The notes beneath the pieces are model-generated. The model did no database searches. It saw nothing but the letters and a program-made list of their open reading frames with translations, and was not told the origin of the DNA. A stretch of 64,000 nucleotides of DNA from an uncultured Myxococcales bacterium (GTDB lineage: Bacteria > Myxococcota > Myxococcia > Myxococcales > Myxococcaceae), in NCBI GenBank assembly GCA_937980205.1, contig CALJKW010000040.1, forward strand, positions 32,736 to 96,735. Direction: 5' to 3'. Both the position numbers and the translations under genes were made by a program. Below, piece by piece: positions 32,349 through 42,285 of this stretch. Within the stretch, counting starts at the first letter, position 1; each line of letters opens with the position of its first letter.

Positions 32349-34621
32349 GGGGCACCCCACAGCTTGAACATCGCGAGCACGACGCCGACCACCAGCGCGA
32401 CCGCCATCACCGCGGCGTAGCTCTGGGCGTCACCCGACTGCGCGTAGCGCAACATCGAGCCGAACCGCGCGGTGATCCACGCGGTGCCGCGCACGCCGAT
32501 GGTGTCGATGACCACCGCGTCGACCACCCGGTAGAAGATGAACGCGAAGAACTTCACCGGGCGGATGATCACGAAGTCGTACAGCTCGTCGACGTAGAAC
32601 TTGTTGTACGAGAGCTTGCGCAGCGGCTCGAGCGCCGCGATGGGCGCGCCTTTGCGAGCGGGGAAGACCACGCGGTAGAGGAAGAACGCCGCGAGCGTGC
32701 CGACGACCGCGATGATCCACGCCTGGATGTACGCGCCCCAGGGGATGCCGGCGTCGTACGTGCCGCGCACGAAGCCGGTGCGCGAGTTGATGGTCATCGC
32801 CGCGTTGAAGACCGGCCAGAGGTAGTTCTCCATCGGCGTCTGCTTGATGGGCATGCCGCTGGGGTGGTCCATGAACGGAATGCCCCAGGCCAGGCCGGCG
32901 ATGCTGCCGAAGGCGAGCACCGAGAGGACGAACAGAATCGCCGGGCCGCTCTCGTGCGCCTTGGGGACGCGGGCGTCCTTCGCGCGCTCTCCCTCGAAGG
33001 TGATGACGTAGAGGCGCGTCATGTAGAACGCGGTGCACAGCGCCGTCGCGACGCCCACGTACCAGACGTAGTGCAGCACGTGCGGGTAGGCCTCGAGCTG
33101 CGTGGTGTGCAGCTGGTGGAGGATGCCGTCCTTCGAGAAGAAGCCGGAGATCGGCACGAAGCCGGTGATGGCCACCGTCGCGATCGAGAAGGTGAGCCAC
33201 GTCCACTTCATCTCTTTGCGCACGCCGCCGAGCTTGCGGATGTTCCCTTCGTCGGCGTTGCCGTGCATCACCGAGCCGGCGCCGAGGAAGAGGCACGCCT
33301 TGAAGAACGCGTGCGTCACGACGTGGAGGAAGGCGGCCCAGAACGCGCCGGCGCCGACGGCCATGAACATGAAGCCGAGCTGGCTGACCGTCGAGTAGGC
33401 GAGGACCTTCTTCAGGTCCTCCTGGCTGAAGGCGATGAGCGCGGCGACGAGCGCGGTGGCTCCGCCGATGACGGCGATGGTCGCCATCGCGAACGGCGAG
33501 AGCACCAGCAGCGCGCTGATGCGGCAGAACAGGTAGACGCCGGCGGTGACCATCGTCGCGGCGTGGATGAGCGCCGAGACCGGAGTCGGGCCCGCCATCG
33601 CGTCGGGCAGCCAGACGTAGAGCGGGATCTGCGCGCTCTTGCCCGCGGCGCCGAGCAGGAACAGCAGCAGGATGATGGTGAGCGCGAGCCCGTACGTCAT
33701 GTCCTTCAACGGGCCGGTCGCGATGTTCGTCTGCAGCGTGACGCGCGAGGGGTCGGTGCCCGAGGGCATCGCCTTGGCGAACTCTTCGAGCGCCGCGAAC
33801 GAGAGCGGCCCGCGCTGCGCGACGGCGGTCTTGAAGCGGCTCGCGGTGCCGGCAGGGTCGCGGCCCTGGAAGTTGTCGTTCGTCGCCTGCTGCAGGAACG
33901 CGGTCAGGACCGCGACCATGAGGAAGCTCGCGAGCAGGAAGCCGAAGTCGCCGATGCGGTTGGTGATGAACGCCTTGCGGCCGGCGAACGCCTTCTGCGG
34001 GTCTTCGTACCAGAAGCCGATCAGCAGGTAGCTGCACATGCCGACGCCTTCCCAGCCGACGAAGAGCAGCGGCAGCGAGTCGCCCAGGACCAGCACGAGC
34101 ATCATGCCGACGAAGAGGTTGAGGTACGCGAAGAAGCGCCAGTACCCGTCGTCGTGGCTCATGTACTCGGTCGAGTACAGGTGGATGAGGAAGCCGATGC
34201 CGGTGATGACGAGCAGCATCGCGGTCGAGAGGTGATCGGCGAGCAGCCCGAAGTGAACGGTGAAGTTGCCGGCGGCGAACCAGACGCCGTGGTCCCACCC
34301 GACGGCGTAGGGAATCGGGTTGCCGTACGCGTTGAACGCGGTGGTGCGCCAGTCGTTGACGCACCAGAGCACCAGCAGCGAGAGCAGGAACGAGCCGAAC
34401 ACGGCGCTGCACGCGACGAGGTGCGTGTTCGCGCGGCCCATGCTCTTGCCGAAGACGCCGCAGATGAACGCGCCGAGCAGCGGCAGGGCGATGATCATCC
34501 ACAGGTAGGAGCCGACGGCGTCGGACGGCAGCGGAGACGTCTGCATGCGGCAGACGAACGTCTCCATCAACGAGTGGTTCTTGGAGAACTCTGCGATGGT
34601 CGTGAAGTTCGAGCAGTCCAT
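32345..34621 (-). CDS. nuoL: NADH-quinone oxidoreductase subunit L
   Basis: Largest antiporter-like subunit, with the long lateral helix along the membrane arm. The 758 residues include the canonical LLFVGWEGVGMCSYLLIGFW, KSAQIPLYVWLPDAMAGPTP, ALIHAATMVTAGVYLFCRIS, EDLKKVLAYSTVSQLGFMF and GFFSKDGIL motifs. It is about 145 residues longer than E. coli NuoL: an N-terminal extension before WMIIALPLLGAF and loops in the C-terminal third. ATG 34621 follows the nuoK stop by 2 bp, and its own stop overlaps the nuoM GTG. Confidence 0.97.
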   Translation of the reverse strand: MDCSNFTTIAEFSKNHSLMETFVCRMQTSPLPSDAVGSYLWMIIALPLLGAFICGVFGKSMGRANTHLVACSAVFGSFLLSLLVLWCVNDWRTTAFNAYGNPIPYAVGWDHGVWFAAGNFTVHFGLLADHLSTAMLLVITGIGFLIHLYSTEYMSHDDGYWRFFAYLNLFVGMMLVLVLGDSLPLLFVGWEGVGMCSYLLIGFWYEDPQKAFAGRKAFITNRIGDFGFLLASFLMVAVLTAFLQQATNDNFQGRDPAGTASRFKTAVAQRGPLSFAALEEFAKAMPSGTDPSRVTLQTNIATGPLKDMTYGLALTIILLLFLLGAAGKSAQIPLYVWLPDAMAGPTPVSALIHAATMVTAGVYLFCRISALLVLSPFAMATIAVIGGATALVAALIAFSQEDLKKVLAYSTVSQLGFMFMAVGAGAFWAAFLHVVTHAFFKACLFLGAGSVMHGNADEGNIRKLGGVRKEMKWTWLTFSIATVAITGFVPISGFFSKDGILHQLHTTQLEAYPHVLHYVWYVGVATALCTAFYMTRLYVITFEGERAKDARVPKAHESGPAILFVLSVLAFGSIAGLAWGIPFMDHPSGMPIKQTPMENYLWPVFNAAMTINSRTGFVRGTYDAGIPWGAYIQAWIIAVVGTLAAFFLYRVVFPARKGAPIAALEPLRKLSYNKFYVDELYDFVIIRPVKFFAFIFYRVVDAVVIDTIGVRGTAWITARFGSMLRYAQSGDAQSYAAVMAVALVVGVVLAMFKLWGAP

Positions 34622-34623
34622 GA

Positions 34624-34938
34624 TCAGTGCTTCATGGTTTGGATTTCTTCGATGTTGACCGTGCCGCGGCTGCGGAAGACGGCGATGACGATGGCCAGGC
34701 CCACGGCGGCCTCGGCGGCGGCGACGGCGATGATGAAGAACGCGCTGATGTGACCGGTCATGTCGCCCTTGTCGCGCGCGAACGCGAGGAAGGTGAGGTT
34801 CGCCGCGTTCAGCATCAGCTCGATGCACATGAAGACGACGAGCGCGTTGCGGCGGACGAGGACGCCCAGCATGCCGATGCAGAACAGCGCCGCAGCGAGC
34901 ATCAGGTAATGCGGAGTGGGAATGGCGGGGAAGGGCAT
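34624..34938 (-). CDS. nuoK: NADH-quinone oxidoreductase subunit K
   Basis: Three-helix complex I subunit (104 aa). The conserved glutamates for proton transfer are present: NALVVFMCIELMLNAANLTF (first) and AVAAAEAAVGLAIVIA (second). The ending SRGTVNIEEIQTMKH is family-typical. It sits 12 bp after nuoJ with AGGA ahead of ATG 34938. Confidence 0.97.
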   Translation of the reverse strand: MPFPAIPTPHYLMLAAALFCIGMLGVLVRRNALVVFMCIELMLNAANLTFLAFARDKGDMTGHISAFFIIAVAAAEAAVGLAIVIAVFRSRGTVNIEEIQTMKH

Positions 34939-34950
34939 TTGATTCGCGTC

Positions 34951-35463
34951 CTAGATGCGGGACTTCGCGACGACGACCGCGCCGACGATCGCGACGAGCA
35001 GCAAGAGCGACACGGCTTCGAACGGGAACAGCCACTGCGTGTACATGATGGCGCCGACTTCCTTGATGGAGCCGAAGCTCGCGACGCGGCCGGCGTCGGA
35101 GGCCCAGGCGAGGTCTCCGGCGGGCAGCTTGCGGAAGGCGAGGACGAGGGCGGCGAGCAGCGCGGCGGTGGCGACGGCTCCGAGCAGGCGTGAGAACGAC
35201 AGCTGCACCGCGGGCCCGACCTCTTGCAGCGACAGCAGCATGATGACGAAGAGGAACAGCACCATGATGGCGCCGGCGTAGACCAGGACCTGCAGCGCGG
35301 CGACCGTGTGCGCCCAGAGGAGCACGTAGATGCCGGCGAGGAAGAAGAACGTCGCCACCAGCGACATCGCGGACGCGATCGGGTTCTTCAGCACCACGAC
35401 CCCCAACGCACTGGCGATCGTGAGGACGGAGAACACCCAGAAGAGAATCTGCTCGGCGCTCAT
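34951..35463 (-). CDS. nuoJ: NADH-quinone oxidoreductase subunit J
   Basis: Five-helix membrane subunit (170 aa) that couples the quinone site to the antiporters. Recognised by LKNPIASAMSLVATFFFLAG, the pi-bulge helix VAALQVLVYAGAIMVLFLFVI, and the ending VSLLLLVAIVGAVVVAK. ATG 35463 opens this five-gene block. No nuoI or nuoH precedes it; instead a divergent lipoprotein gene begins 248 bp away, so complex I genes are split at this point. Confidence 0.96.
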   Translation of the reverse strand: MSAEQILFWVFSVLTIASALGVVVLKNPIASAMSLVATFFFLAGIYVLLWAHTVAALQVLVYAGAIMVLFLFVIMLLSLQEVGPAVQLSFSRLLGAVATAALLAALVLAFRKLPAGDLAWASDAGRVASFGSIKEVGAIMYTQWLFPFEAVSLLLLVAIVGAVVVAKSRI

Positions 35464-35550
35464 TGCGGGCGCCGAGTTAGCCCACCGGGGGCAAGGGGGC
35501 CAGTCATTAGTGATCGCGCCAGGGTGCGCGGATCTGCACGAACCGAGAAG

Positions 35551-35620
35551 CAACGCGAACGCGAGCAATTCAACGACCCGCACCCGCACCCGCACCCGAA
35601 CCCGAACCCGGCAGTTGTCG
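35551..35620. repeat. Hexamer array with inverted copy of the 25149 core
   Basis: GCGAAC-GCGAGC at 35555-35566, then six tandem hexamers of the form ACCCGC/ACCCGA/ACCCGG (35576-35611), then AACCCGGCAGTTGTCG (35605-35620). The last is the exact reverse complement of the core at 25149-25164. It lies in the 248-bp nuoJ/lipoprotein divergent gap. I see no promoter with confidence in that gap. Confidence 0.7.
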
Positions 35621-35711
35621 CACCGAGCGCCTTTCCTTCCTCCCCCGCCCCGTAGGAGAGTGCGCCCCGCGCATCGGCCGCTGCGCCAACCCGATCCTCG
35701 CCGACTCCCAC

Positions 35712-38700
35712 ATGACCTCTCGTCTGATCACCGGTGCGCTGCTCGGCGCCGTGTCGTTCGCCGCCGCCTGTCGTGTCCCCGAGCCCGTGCCTCCGCCGGC
35801 GCCTCCCCGCATCACTGCGTTCAGCGCCGCGCCCGAGCTGATTCAGCCCGGCGAGTCGGCGCGACTGACGTTCTCGGTCGAGAACGCCGAGACGCTCGAG
35901 CTCGTCGATCAGCTCGGAGCGCCCGTGACCCTCGACGGCGACGGCGCCGACGTGTCTCCCGCGACGAGCACCGTCTACCTGCTCCGCGCGACAGGCCCCG
36001 GGGGCCGCGACTCGGCCTTCGCGCGCGTGCAGGTGCGCGAGCGCCTCGAGTCGGTCTTCCTCCTCGCGGTGCCGACCGAGGTGCAGGCGGGCGAGCCGGT
36101 CAGCCTCGTGTGGAGCGCCATCGGCGGTGCCGACGTGCAGCTCGTCGATTCCGCGGGCGTCGCTGTCGCCATCACCGGCGAGTCCGGCGTCGCGACCGTC
36201 ACCCCCTCGCGTTCGACCACGTACACGCTCAGCGCCGACCCCGGTGCGGGCCGCCCCCGCCTGACCCGCTCGGTCGCCGTGACGGTGCGGCCGGTCATCT
36301 CGACGTTCTCGGCCGCTCCGCCGGCGGCGCCGGTCGGAGAGCACATCGTGCTCTCGTGGCAGACCGCGGGCGCTCAGCAGGTGACGTTGACCGAGAGCAC
36401 GTTCGGCACGCTCTTCACCTCGACGGCGCAGGTCGCGCAGGGCCAGTTCGAGTTCACCGTGCCCGCCATGCTGCCCGCTCCCGACGGCGGGTCGCCGGTG
36501 CCGCTCACGATCGGGTACCCGCTCTCGTTCACGCTCGTCGCCGCCACCACCTCACCGCAGCAGCAGACCTCACGCACGCTGGGCTCGTCGGTCGGCACCG
36601 GCCCCATCATCACGGGCTTCTCGGTGCCCCGCTTCGCGACGCAGGGCTCGATGGTGCCGCTGACGTGGACCACGACGGCCCAGCGCGTCGAGGTGTTCGC
36701 CGACGGCCAGATCGTCTACTCGACGTCGGGGGCGCCGGCCGCCTCGAGCACCATCAGCCTGCCGGTGCCGCCCGAGCCGGTCACCTACACGCTCGCCGCT
36801 TTCGACGTGAACGGCCTGCGCGTCGACGCCACGCGTACGCTCACCAGCGTCCGCCCGCCAGTCGCGATGACGTTCAACGTGCCCGCCACGGTCGCGAGCC
36901 CGGCCGCGATGGCCGCCGTCTCCTGGGTCACCGCCGACGCGGCGACCGTCGTCGTGCGCTTGAAGAACGGCCCGGTGCTGATGAGCACCACCAACGCGGC
37001 GCAGCTCGCCGCGGGCAGCGCGCAGCTCAAGGTCGCGCGCGACGCCGTGCTGGTGCTCGAGGCCATCAACGCCGCCGGCGACCGGTCGAGCCTCGAGAAG
37101 CCGCTGCGTGTCGTCGCCCCGCTGAACGCCTCGGTCAGCCCCGACCCCGCCGCGCTCAACTTCGACGTCACCTTCACCTGGGACACCACCAGCTTCAGCC
37201 CCGCGCTGCTCGAGGGCGTGCCCGGCGCGCCGGTCGCCACGCCCGGCTCGGGTGGGTTCGTCGACCTCGAGAGCGACCCCGCCGCGACGGCGCTCGTCGT
37301 GCCCGACGCCGATGAGGCAGTGGTGGCGTTCACGCCGCCCGAAGGCTTCGTGTTCCCGGTGCCCGACGACGCGTACTCGACGTTCTGGGCGTCGACGAAC
37401 GGCTTCCTCGCCTTCGCGAGCACCACCGTGCCGCGCCCGGTGAACCTCGACCTCGCGACGACGACGACCGTGCTGCCCGCGCAGGTCGCGCCGTTCTGGG
37501 ACGACCTGCAGCTCGGGGTCGACAGCTCGATTCGCTGGAAGGTCGACGGCGCTGCCTTCCCGCGCCGGCTCATCGTGCAGTGGTCGAACATGCGCGCGAA
37601 CGGCGACGCGGCGAGCCGACTCACGTTCCAGGTTCAGCTCTGGGAGACCGGCCGCTTCGGCTTCTTCTACGACGCGCTGGTCGACGGCGCCGCGGCGCAG
37701 GCCAAGGGCGAGTCGGCGAGCATCGGCGTGTTCCTCGGCGCCGGCCGCTTCCGCGCGAGCCACGGGTTCAACCTGCCCGTCGCCGCGGAGGACCTCGAGC
37801 TCGACTGGTTCACCACCACCGACCGCGCCGGCACGCTCACCTCGCGCGTCACGAAGCCGGGCGGCTTCACGCCGTTCTTCCGCACCGCGGCCGGCGACCG
37901 GGTGCCTGTGCCGATGCACTCGCGCGTGTTCCTCGCGAGCTCGGTGCAGGTCAGCGAAGCGATGCCGCTGCCCGCGGCCGGCGTCGCCGAGGGCCAGTGG
38001 GCCGAGCTCACCAACGCGACGCCCGACACCGTCGACCTCGGCGGCCTCGAGCTGTCGGTCGCCGACGCCGGCGGCCCCCCGTTCGTCATTCCAGGGCCGC
38101 AGGTGTTGCCGGCGGGCGGCCGCCTCGTGCTCGGGCAGACGACCGGCCTCGGCGCGAACGGAGACGCCCCGGTGACGGTGGCCTGGGGCGCGGCGCTCAC
38201 GCTGGGCGCCAACACCACCCTCCAGGTGCGCGTGCCCGACGCGGGCGCCGTCTTGAGCGCGCTGCAGTGGGGCAACCTCGCCGACGGCGGCTCGACGCCC
38301 GCGCCTGGCGTCTCCATCTCGGCCGACCCGCGCGCCATCCGCGCGTCTCCGGGCGGCGCGGTCGTCTGCAACACCGGCAGCACGACCTACGGCCAGGCCG
38401 GCAGCACGGGAACTCCGGGCGCGGCGAACGACAGCTGCTTCCCCTACCGGCTGACGAGCATCACGCCCGCGTACGAAGACATCTCGACCACCGGCACGAA
38501 GCTCTTCGACGGCGCGACGTCGGCCGACTTCGACGACAAGGTCGTCAACGTCACGCTCTCGCCGGCGTTCCCGTACTTCGGCTCGCCGGTCACCGCGGTG
38601 AGCGTGAGCACGAACGGCTTCATCGCGATGCGCACCACGACGAACGCGCAGCTCAACAACAAGAGCCTGCCGAGCGCCACCGCTCCGACCGGCACGGTGG

Positions 38701-39041
38701 CGCCGTTCTGGGACAACCTGAACCGCAAGGCGACCGCGGCCGACGGCAGCGTCTACACGCGGCGCATGAACGGCTACCAGGTGGTGCAGTGGCACCACTA
38801 CGGCGCCGACGAGACCGCGGGCGTCACCGACGACCTCAACTTCCAGGTGAAGCTCTTCGACGACGGGAAGATCGAGTTCCACTACGCGCAGATGCGCAAC
38901 GGCGGCGCCGCCGACACGACCGACGGCTCGAGCGCCACCGTGTGGCTCGAGGCGCCGGGCGGGTACGCCGCGCTCCCCATCTCCATCAACCAGTCGCTGC
39001 CGCGGCAGAACACCGCGTGGCGCTTCACCCCGGTGCCGTGA
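35712..39041 (+). CDS. Cassette 1 gene A: Ig-like / nidogen-like / lamin-tail lipoprotein, 1,109 aa
   Basis: Signal MTSRLITGALLGAVSFAAAC (Cys20). Residues about 30-470 are about five Ig-like domains with the repeated pattern F.A.P..v..Ge.v.L.W.t..A..v.L (for example ITAFSAAPELIQPGESARLTF). A module beginning STNGFLAF (near 560) with APFWDDLQL, RRLIVQWSN and LTFQVQLWETGRFGFFY resembles extracellular nidogen (NIDO) domains. A lamin-tail-like segment (GQWAELTNATPDTVDLGGLE) lies near 761. A second copy of the STNG module (STNGFIAM near 965, APFWDNLN, QVVQWHHYG, LNFQVKLFDDGKIEFHY) ends the protein. No enzyme motif. A surface adhesion or matrix role is inferred. Paralogue: 47316-50648. Confidence 0.85.
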   Translation: MTSRLITGALLGAVSFAAACRVPEPVPPPAPPRITAFSAAPELIQPGESARLTFSVENAETLELVDQLGAPVTLDGDGADVSPATSTVYLLRATGPGGRDSAFARVQVRERLESVFLLAVPTEVQAGEPVSLVWSAIGGADVQLVDSAGVAVAITGESGVATVTPSRSTTYTLSADPGAGRPRLTRSVAVTVRPVISTFSAAPPAAPVGEHIVLSWQTAGAQQVTLTESTFGTLFTSTAQVAQGQFEFTVPAMLPAPDGGSPVPLTIGYPLSFTLVAATTSPQQQTSRTLGSSVGTGPIITGFSVPRFATQGSMVPLTWTTTAQRVEVFADGQIVYSTSGAPAASSTISLPVPPEPVTYTLAAFDVNGLRVDATRTLTSVRPPVAMTFNVPATVASPAAMAAVSWVTADAATVVVRLKNGPVLMSTTNAAQLAAGSAQLKVARDAVLVLEAINAAGDRSSLEKPLRVVAPLNASVSPDPAALNFDVTFTWDTTSFSPALLEGVPGAPVATPGSGGFVDLESDPAATALVVPDADEAVVAFTPPEGFVFPVPDDAYSTFWASTNGFLAFASTTVPRPVNLDLATTTTVLPAQVAPFWDDLQLGVDSSIRWKVDGAAFPRRLIVQWSNMRANGDAASRLTFQVQLWETGRFGFFYDALVDGAAAQAKGESASIGVFLGAGRFRASHGFNLPVAAEDLELDWFTTTDRAGTLTSRVTKPGGFTPFFRTAAGDRVPVPMHSRVFLASSVQVSEAMPLPAAGVAEGQWAELTNATPDTVDLGGLELSVADAGGPPFVIPGPQVLPAGGRLVLGQTTGLGANGDAPVTVAWGAALTLGANTTLQVRVPDAGAVLSALQWGNLADGGSTPAPGVSISADPRAIRASPGGAVVCNTGSTTYGQAGSTGTPGAANDSCFPYRLTSITPAYEDISTTGTKLFDGATSADFDDKVVNVTLSPAFPYFGSPVTAVSVSTNGFIAMRTTTNAQLNNKSLPSATAPTGTVAPFWDNLNRKATAADGSVYTRRMNGYQVVQWHHYGADETAGVTDDLNFQVKLFDDGKIEFHYAQMRNGGAADTTDGSSATVWLEAPGGYAALPISINQSLPRQNTAWRFTPVP

Positions 39042-39052
39042 GGAGCAACGCC

Positions 39053-42000
39053 ATGAGCCATCGCCTGCCGCTCTTCATCGCCGCGCTGGTCTTCGCCGGG
39101 TGCCCTGAAGCCGAGCCGTACGTGCTCCCGCCCGCGCCGAAGGTCGTCTCGTTCACCGCCACCCCGCCCGAGGTCGAGGCCTCGGGCCGCGTCACGCTCG
39201 CCTGGCAGACGAGCGACGCGACGAAGGTGAGCATCGCCGAGCTCGGCGAGCCCGCCCTGCCGGGGGTCGACGACCAGCCGTCGGGCTCGCTCGAGCTCGC
39301 CGCGCCGACGGCGCCGACGCTCTATGTGCTCACCGCCGAGAACGCGCGCGGCGCGCGCGCCACCGCCGTCGCCTCGGTCACACCCAAGGGGGTGGCCCAG
39401 GGCCTCATGTTCGCCGCGGTGCCCGAGCTCCTGGGGCCCACCGGCACCGCCACGCTCGTGTGGGCGGCGCCGACCGCGCGCGTCGTCTCGATCACCGAGG
39501 GCTCGGCGCCCCTCGACCTCAAGGGCCAGCTGACTTCCGGCTCGCTGACGGTGAACCCCGCCGGCCAGACCGTCTACACGCTGACCGCCGACGGCCAGTC
39601 GAAGGCGGTGACCGTCGCGCGCACGCAGGCCATCACGTCGCTCGTCGTGACTCCGCCGGCGGCGAGGCCCGGCCAGCAGGTCGTCATCTCGTGGACCACG
39701 ACGAACGCGACGAGGGTGACGCTGTCGAGCCCCGGCTTCGGCGTGCTCGCCAGCGAGACGTCGCCCGCGGCGGTCGCCGCCGGCAACGTGATGTGGCAGG
39801 TGCCCGACGTCGACATGGCGTTCGGCATTCCCCTCGTGCTCGTGGTGGAGGGCCGCGGGCCGAACGTCGAGCGCGCGGTGACGCTGTTCCCCTCTGCCGC
39901 GCCGGTCGTCGTCTCGGCCAGCGCGCCCGAGTACGCGCGCACGGGCTCGACGTTCACGCTCGAGTGGGCGACGCAGGGCGCCGACGCGGTGCGCGTGCTC
40001 GCCGACGGCCTTCAGGTCTACGAGGGCGAGGCGAACGGCAGCGTCCAGCTCTCGAGCCCCGCCGCCGACACCACCTACTCGGTGCTCGCGGTGCAGCGGC
40101 TGTCGGGCGCGGTGAGCGCTCCGGTGCAGCTCACGGTGAAGCCGGTGGGCCTGCCGGCGCTGGTGAGCTTCACCGCCGACCAGACGGCCGTCGCGCAGGG
40201 CGGCACGCCGGTCACGCTGACGTGGAGCGTGACCAACGCGCGCAGCGTCACCATCACCGAAGAGGGCGGGCTCGCCGTCGTCGAGCGGCGCGGCCCCGCC
40301 GCGGTCACCGGCACCGTCGTCGTGTACCCGAACCGGCCGACCGCGCGGTACGTGCTCGAGGCCGACAACCGCGCGGGCGACTTCATCGTCCCCGAGACAC
40401 GCGAGGTCTCCGTCGCGACGCTGGCCACGTTCACGTTTTCGGCGCCGAGGCCGGTGGGCGCCCTCACCCAGGTGACCGGCTCGACGGTGCCCGACGGCGG
40501 CGCCCTCACCGGCCTCGCGGTGGCGCGCGCGAGCCCGCCGGGCGAGGCGTTCGTCGACATCTCGCAAGACGGCACCCCGCTCACCTTCAGCAGCACGGAC
40601 ACCGCCGTCTCGTCGCTCACCGGCACCGGCTTCGCGCCGCCCATCTTCGACACGCGCGTGCTCGACGCGGGCATCGTCGTCTCGACGAACGGGTGGCTCG
40701 CCATCGGCGCGACGACGCCGAACCCCGCTGCGCCGGCCGCGAACATCGGCACCACGCTGCAGCCGCGGGCGATGGCCGTGTTCTATGCCGACCTCGACCT
40801 CGGCCAGGGCTCGGTGCTGTACCGCTTCGACGAGCTGACCGGCGAGCGCCGCCTCATCGTCCAGTGGGACGGGGTGACCGACAAGGCCGGCGTGGCCTCG
40901 CTCACGTTCCAGGCGCAGCTGTTCGCGAGCGGCAAGGTCGTCTACGCGTACCGCGACGTCTCGTCGTTCTTCGGCGCCGTGGCCGCGGGCATCGTCAACA
41001 ACGACGAGAGCGCGGTGCTGCTCGCGCCGTCGACCCCGGCGACCGGTGACGTCATCTCGTTCTTCGGCGACGTCGCGCTGCCGGCGCCCATCCGTGTTCC
41101 TCCCGGGCCGGTGACCGGCTACGTGCGCATGGGCGCGGGCCGCGTGCGCGTCGAGGGCGACGCGCGGCTGTTGCCCGGCCACCTCGCCATCACCGAGGTG
41201 AACGCGCGCCCCGGCGTCGACGCCGGCGAGTGGGTCGAGCTCTCGAACTTCTCTTCGGGCCCCATCGATCTCGGCGGGTTCACGCTGGGCGCCGACGCCG
41301 GCTCGCCGGTGACGCTCGCGGGCCCTCTCGTCGTGCCGCCGGGCGGCCGCATCGTCGTGGCCGAGGCCGCGCAGGCGAACGACGGCGTCACGACCGCGGC
41401 GACCTACGGCACGCGCCTGTCGCTGCCCGACGGCGGCGGCGGAGCGCTCGTGCTCGCCGTCGACGGAGTCTCCGTCTCGCGCGTCGACCTCGCCCAGCCC
41501 GACGCGGGCCCCGGCATCTCGGTGCAGGCCGACCCGCCCGACGTGTCGCTGCGCTTCCCGCTCGCGGCGACGCAGCAGCTCACGTGCCCCGCCGGCCCCG
41601 CCACCTACGGCAACAACGGCCAGCGCGGCACGCCGGGCGCCGCGCACCCCCGCTGCTTCCCCTACGTGCTGGTGCGCGACGCGGGCGTGCCGTTCGTCAG
41701 CATCGCCGCCAGCGGCAACCTCGTGGTCGCGGGCACGAGCGGCCTCTCCGACGACACGGTGTTGCAGGTGACGCCGACGCGGCCGGTGCGCTTCGGCCAC
41801 GCGATGCTGTCTTCGCTGTGGGTGAGCACGAACGGCTTCATCACCGCGACCAGCGTGGCGCCGACCGGCACGAACAAGACCGCGCCGTCGGCGACGGCGC
41901 CTTCGGGCGGCACCATCGCGCCGTTCTGGGACGAGCTCGTCGGCACCACCATCGCGGGCTCGGGCATCTTCTGGCAGGAGCTCGACCCGAACGCGGTGCC

Positions 42001-42277
42001 GAACGACGGCGACGAGTCGCTCATCGTCAGCTGGGAGCGCTGGCGCGTCGACACCACGACGGTGAACTCGCTCGACTTCCAGGTGCGCTTCTGGGCGAAC
42101 GGCGACATCAGCTACCACTACGGCAACCTCACCGCGGCGGGCACGAGCACGCTGGCGCGCGGCTCGTCGGCGACGGCCTGGCTCGAAGAGCCGTCGGGCC
42201 GCGCGGCGTCGGCCATCGCCATCAACGACGGCGGCATTCCCCCGAACTCGTCCTTCCGCTTCGTCTACACGCCATGA
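39053..42277 (+). CDS. Cassette 1 gene B: Ig-like / nidogen-like / lamin-tail lipoprotein, 1,074 aa
   Basis: ATG 39053 follows GAGGAG and gives MSHRLPLFIAALVFAGC (Cys17). Same plan as gene A: Ig-like array (VVSFTATPPEVEASGRVTLA onward), first STNG module (STNGWLAIG near 545, then RRLIVQWDG, LTFQAQLFASGKVVYAY), lamin-tail-like domain (LAITEVNARPGVDAGEWVEL, then NFSSGPIDLGGF, near 712) and second STNG module (STNGFITATS, APFWDELVG, LDFQVRFWANGDISYHY). The lamin-tail segment is better preserved here than in gene A. The stop overlaps an ATG upstream of the next gene. Closest paralogue is 50663-53893 (1,076 aa), with which it shares the VSFTATP..V...G..TL start. Confidence 0.85.
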   Translation: MSHRLPLFIAALVFAGCPEAEPYVLPPAPKVVSFTATPPEVEASGRVTLAWQTSDATKVSIAELGEPALPGVDDQPSGSLELAAPTAPTLYVLTAENARGARATAVASVTPKGVAQGLMFAAVPELLGPTGTATLVWAAPTARVVSITEGSAPLDLKGQLTSGSLTVNPAGQTVYTLTADGQSKAVTVARTQAITSLVVTPPAARPGQQVVISWTTTNATRVTLSSPGFGVLASETSPAAVAAGNVMWQVPDVDMAFGIPLVLVVEGRGPNVERAVTLFPSAAPVVVSASAPEYARTGSTFTLEWATQGADAVRVLADGLQVYEGEANGSVQLSSPAADTTYSVLAVQRLSGAVSAPVQLTVKPVGLPALVSFTADQTAVAQGGTPVTLTWSVTNARSVTITEEGGLAVVERRGPAAVTGTVVVYPNRPTARYVLEADNRAGDFIVPETREVSVATLATFTFSAPRPVGALTQVTGSTVPDGGALTGLAVARASPPGEAFVDISQDGTPLTFSSTDTAVSSLTGTGFAPPIFDTRVLDAGIVVSTNGWLAIGATTPNPAAPAANIGTTLQPRAMAVFYADLDLGQGSVLYRFDELTGERRLIVQWDGVTDKAGVASLTFQAQLFASGKVVYAYRDVSSFFGAVAAGIVNNDESAVLLAPSTPATGDVISFFGDVALPAPIRVPPGPVTGYVRMGAGRVRVEGDARLLPGHLAITEVNARPGVDAGEWVELSNFSSGPIDLGGFTLGADAGSPVTLAGPLVVPPGGRIVVAEAAQANDGVTTAATYGTRLSLPDGGGGALVLAVDGVSVSRVDLAQPDAGPGISVQADPPDVSLRFPLAATQQLTCPAGPATYGNNGQRGTPGAAHPRCFPYVLVRDAGVPFVSIAASGNLVVAGTSGLSDDTVLQVTPTRPVRFGHAMLSSLWVSTNGFITATSVAPTGTNKTAPSATAPSGGTIAPFWDELVGTTIAGSGIFWQELDPNAVPNDGDESLIVSWERWRVDTTTVNSLDFQVRFWANGDISYHYGNLTAAGTSTLARGSSATAWLEEPSGRAASAIAINDGGIPPNSSFRFVYTP

Positions 42278-42285
42278 GGAACCCC

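Noticed and set aside
35555..35611. CRISPR-like array at the hexamer repeats
   Set aside because: Units are six bases in direct tandem with no spacers; this is a simple-sequence repeat.
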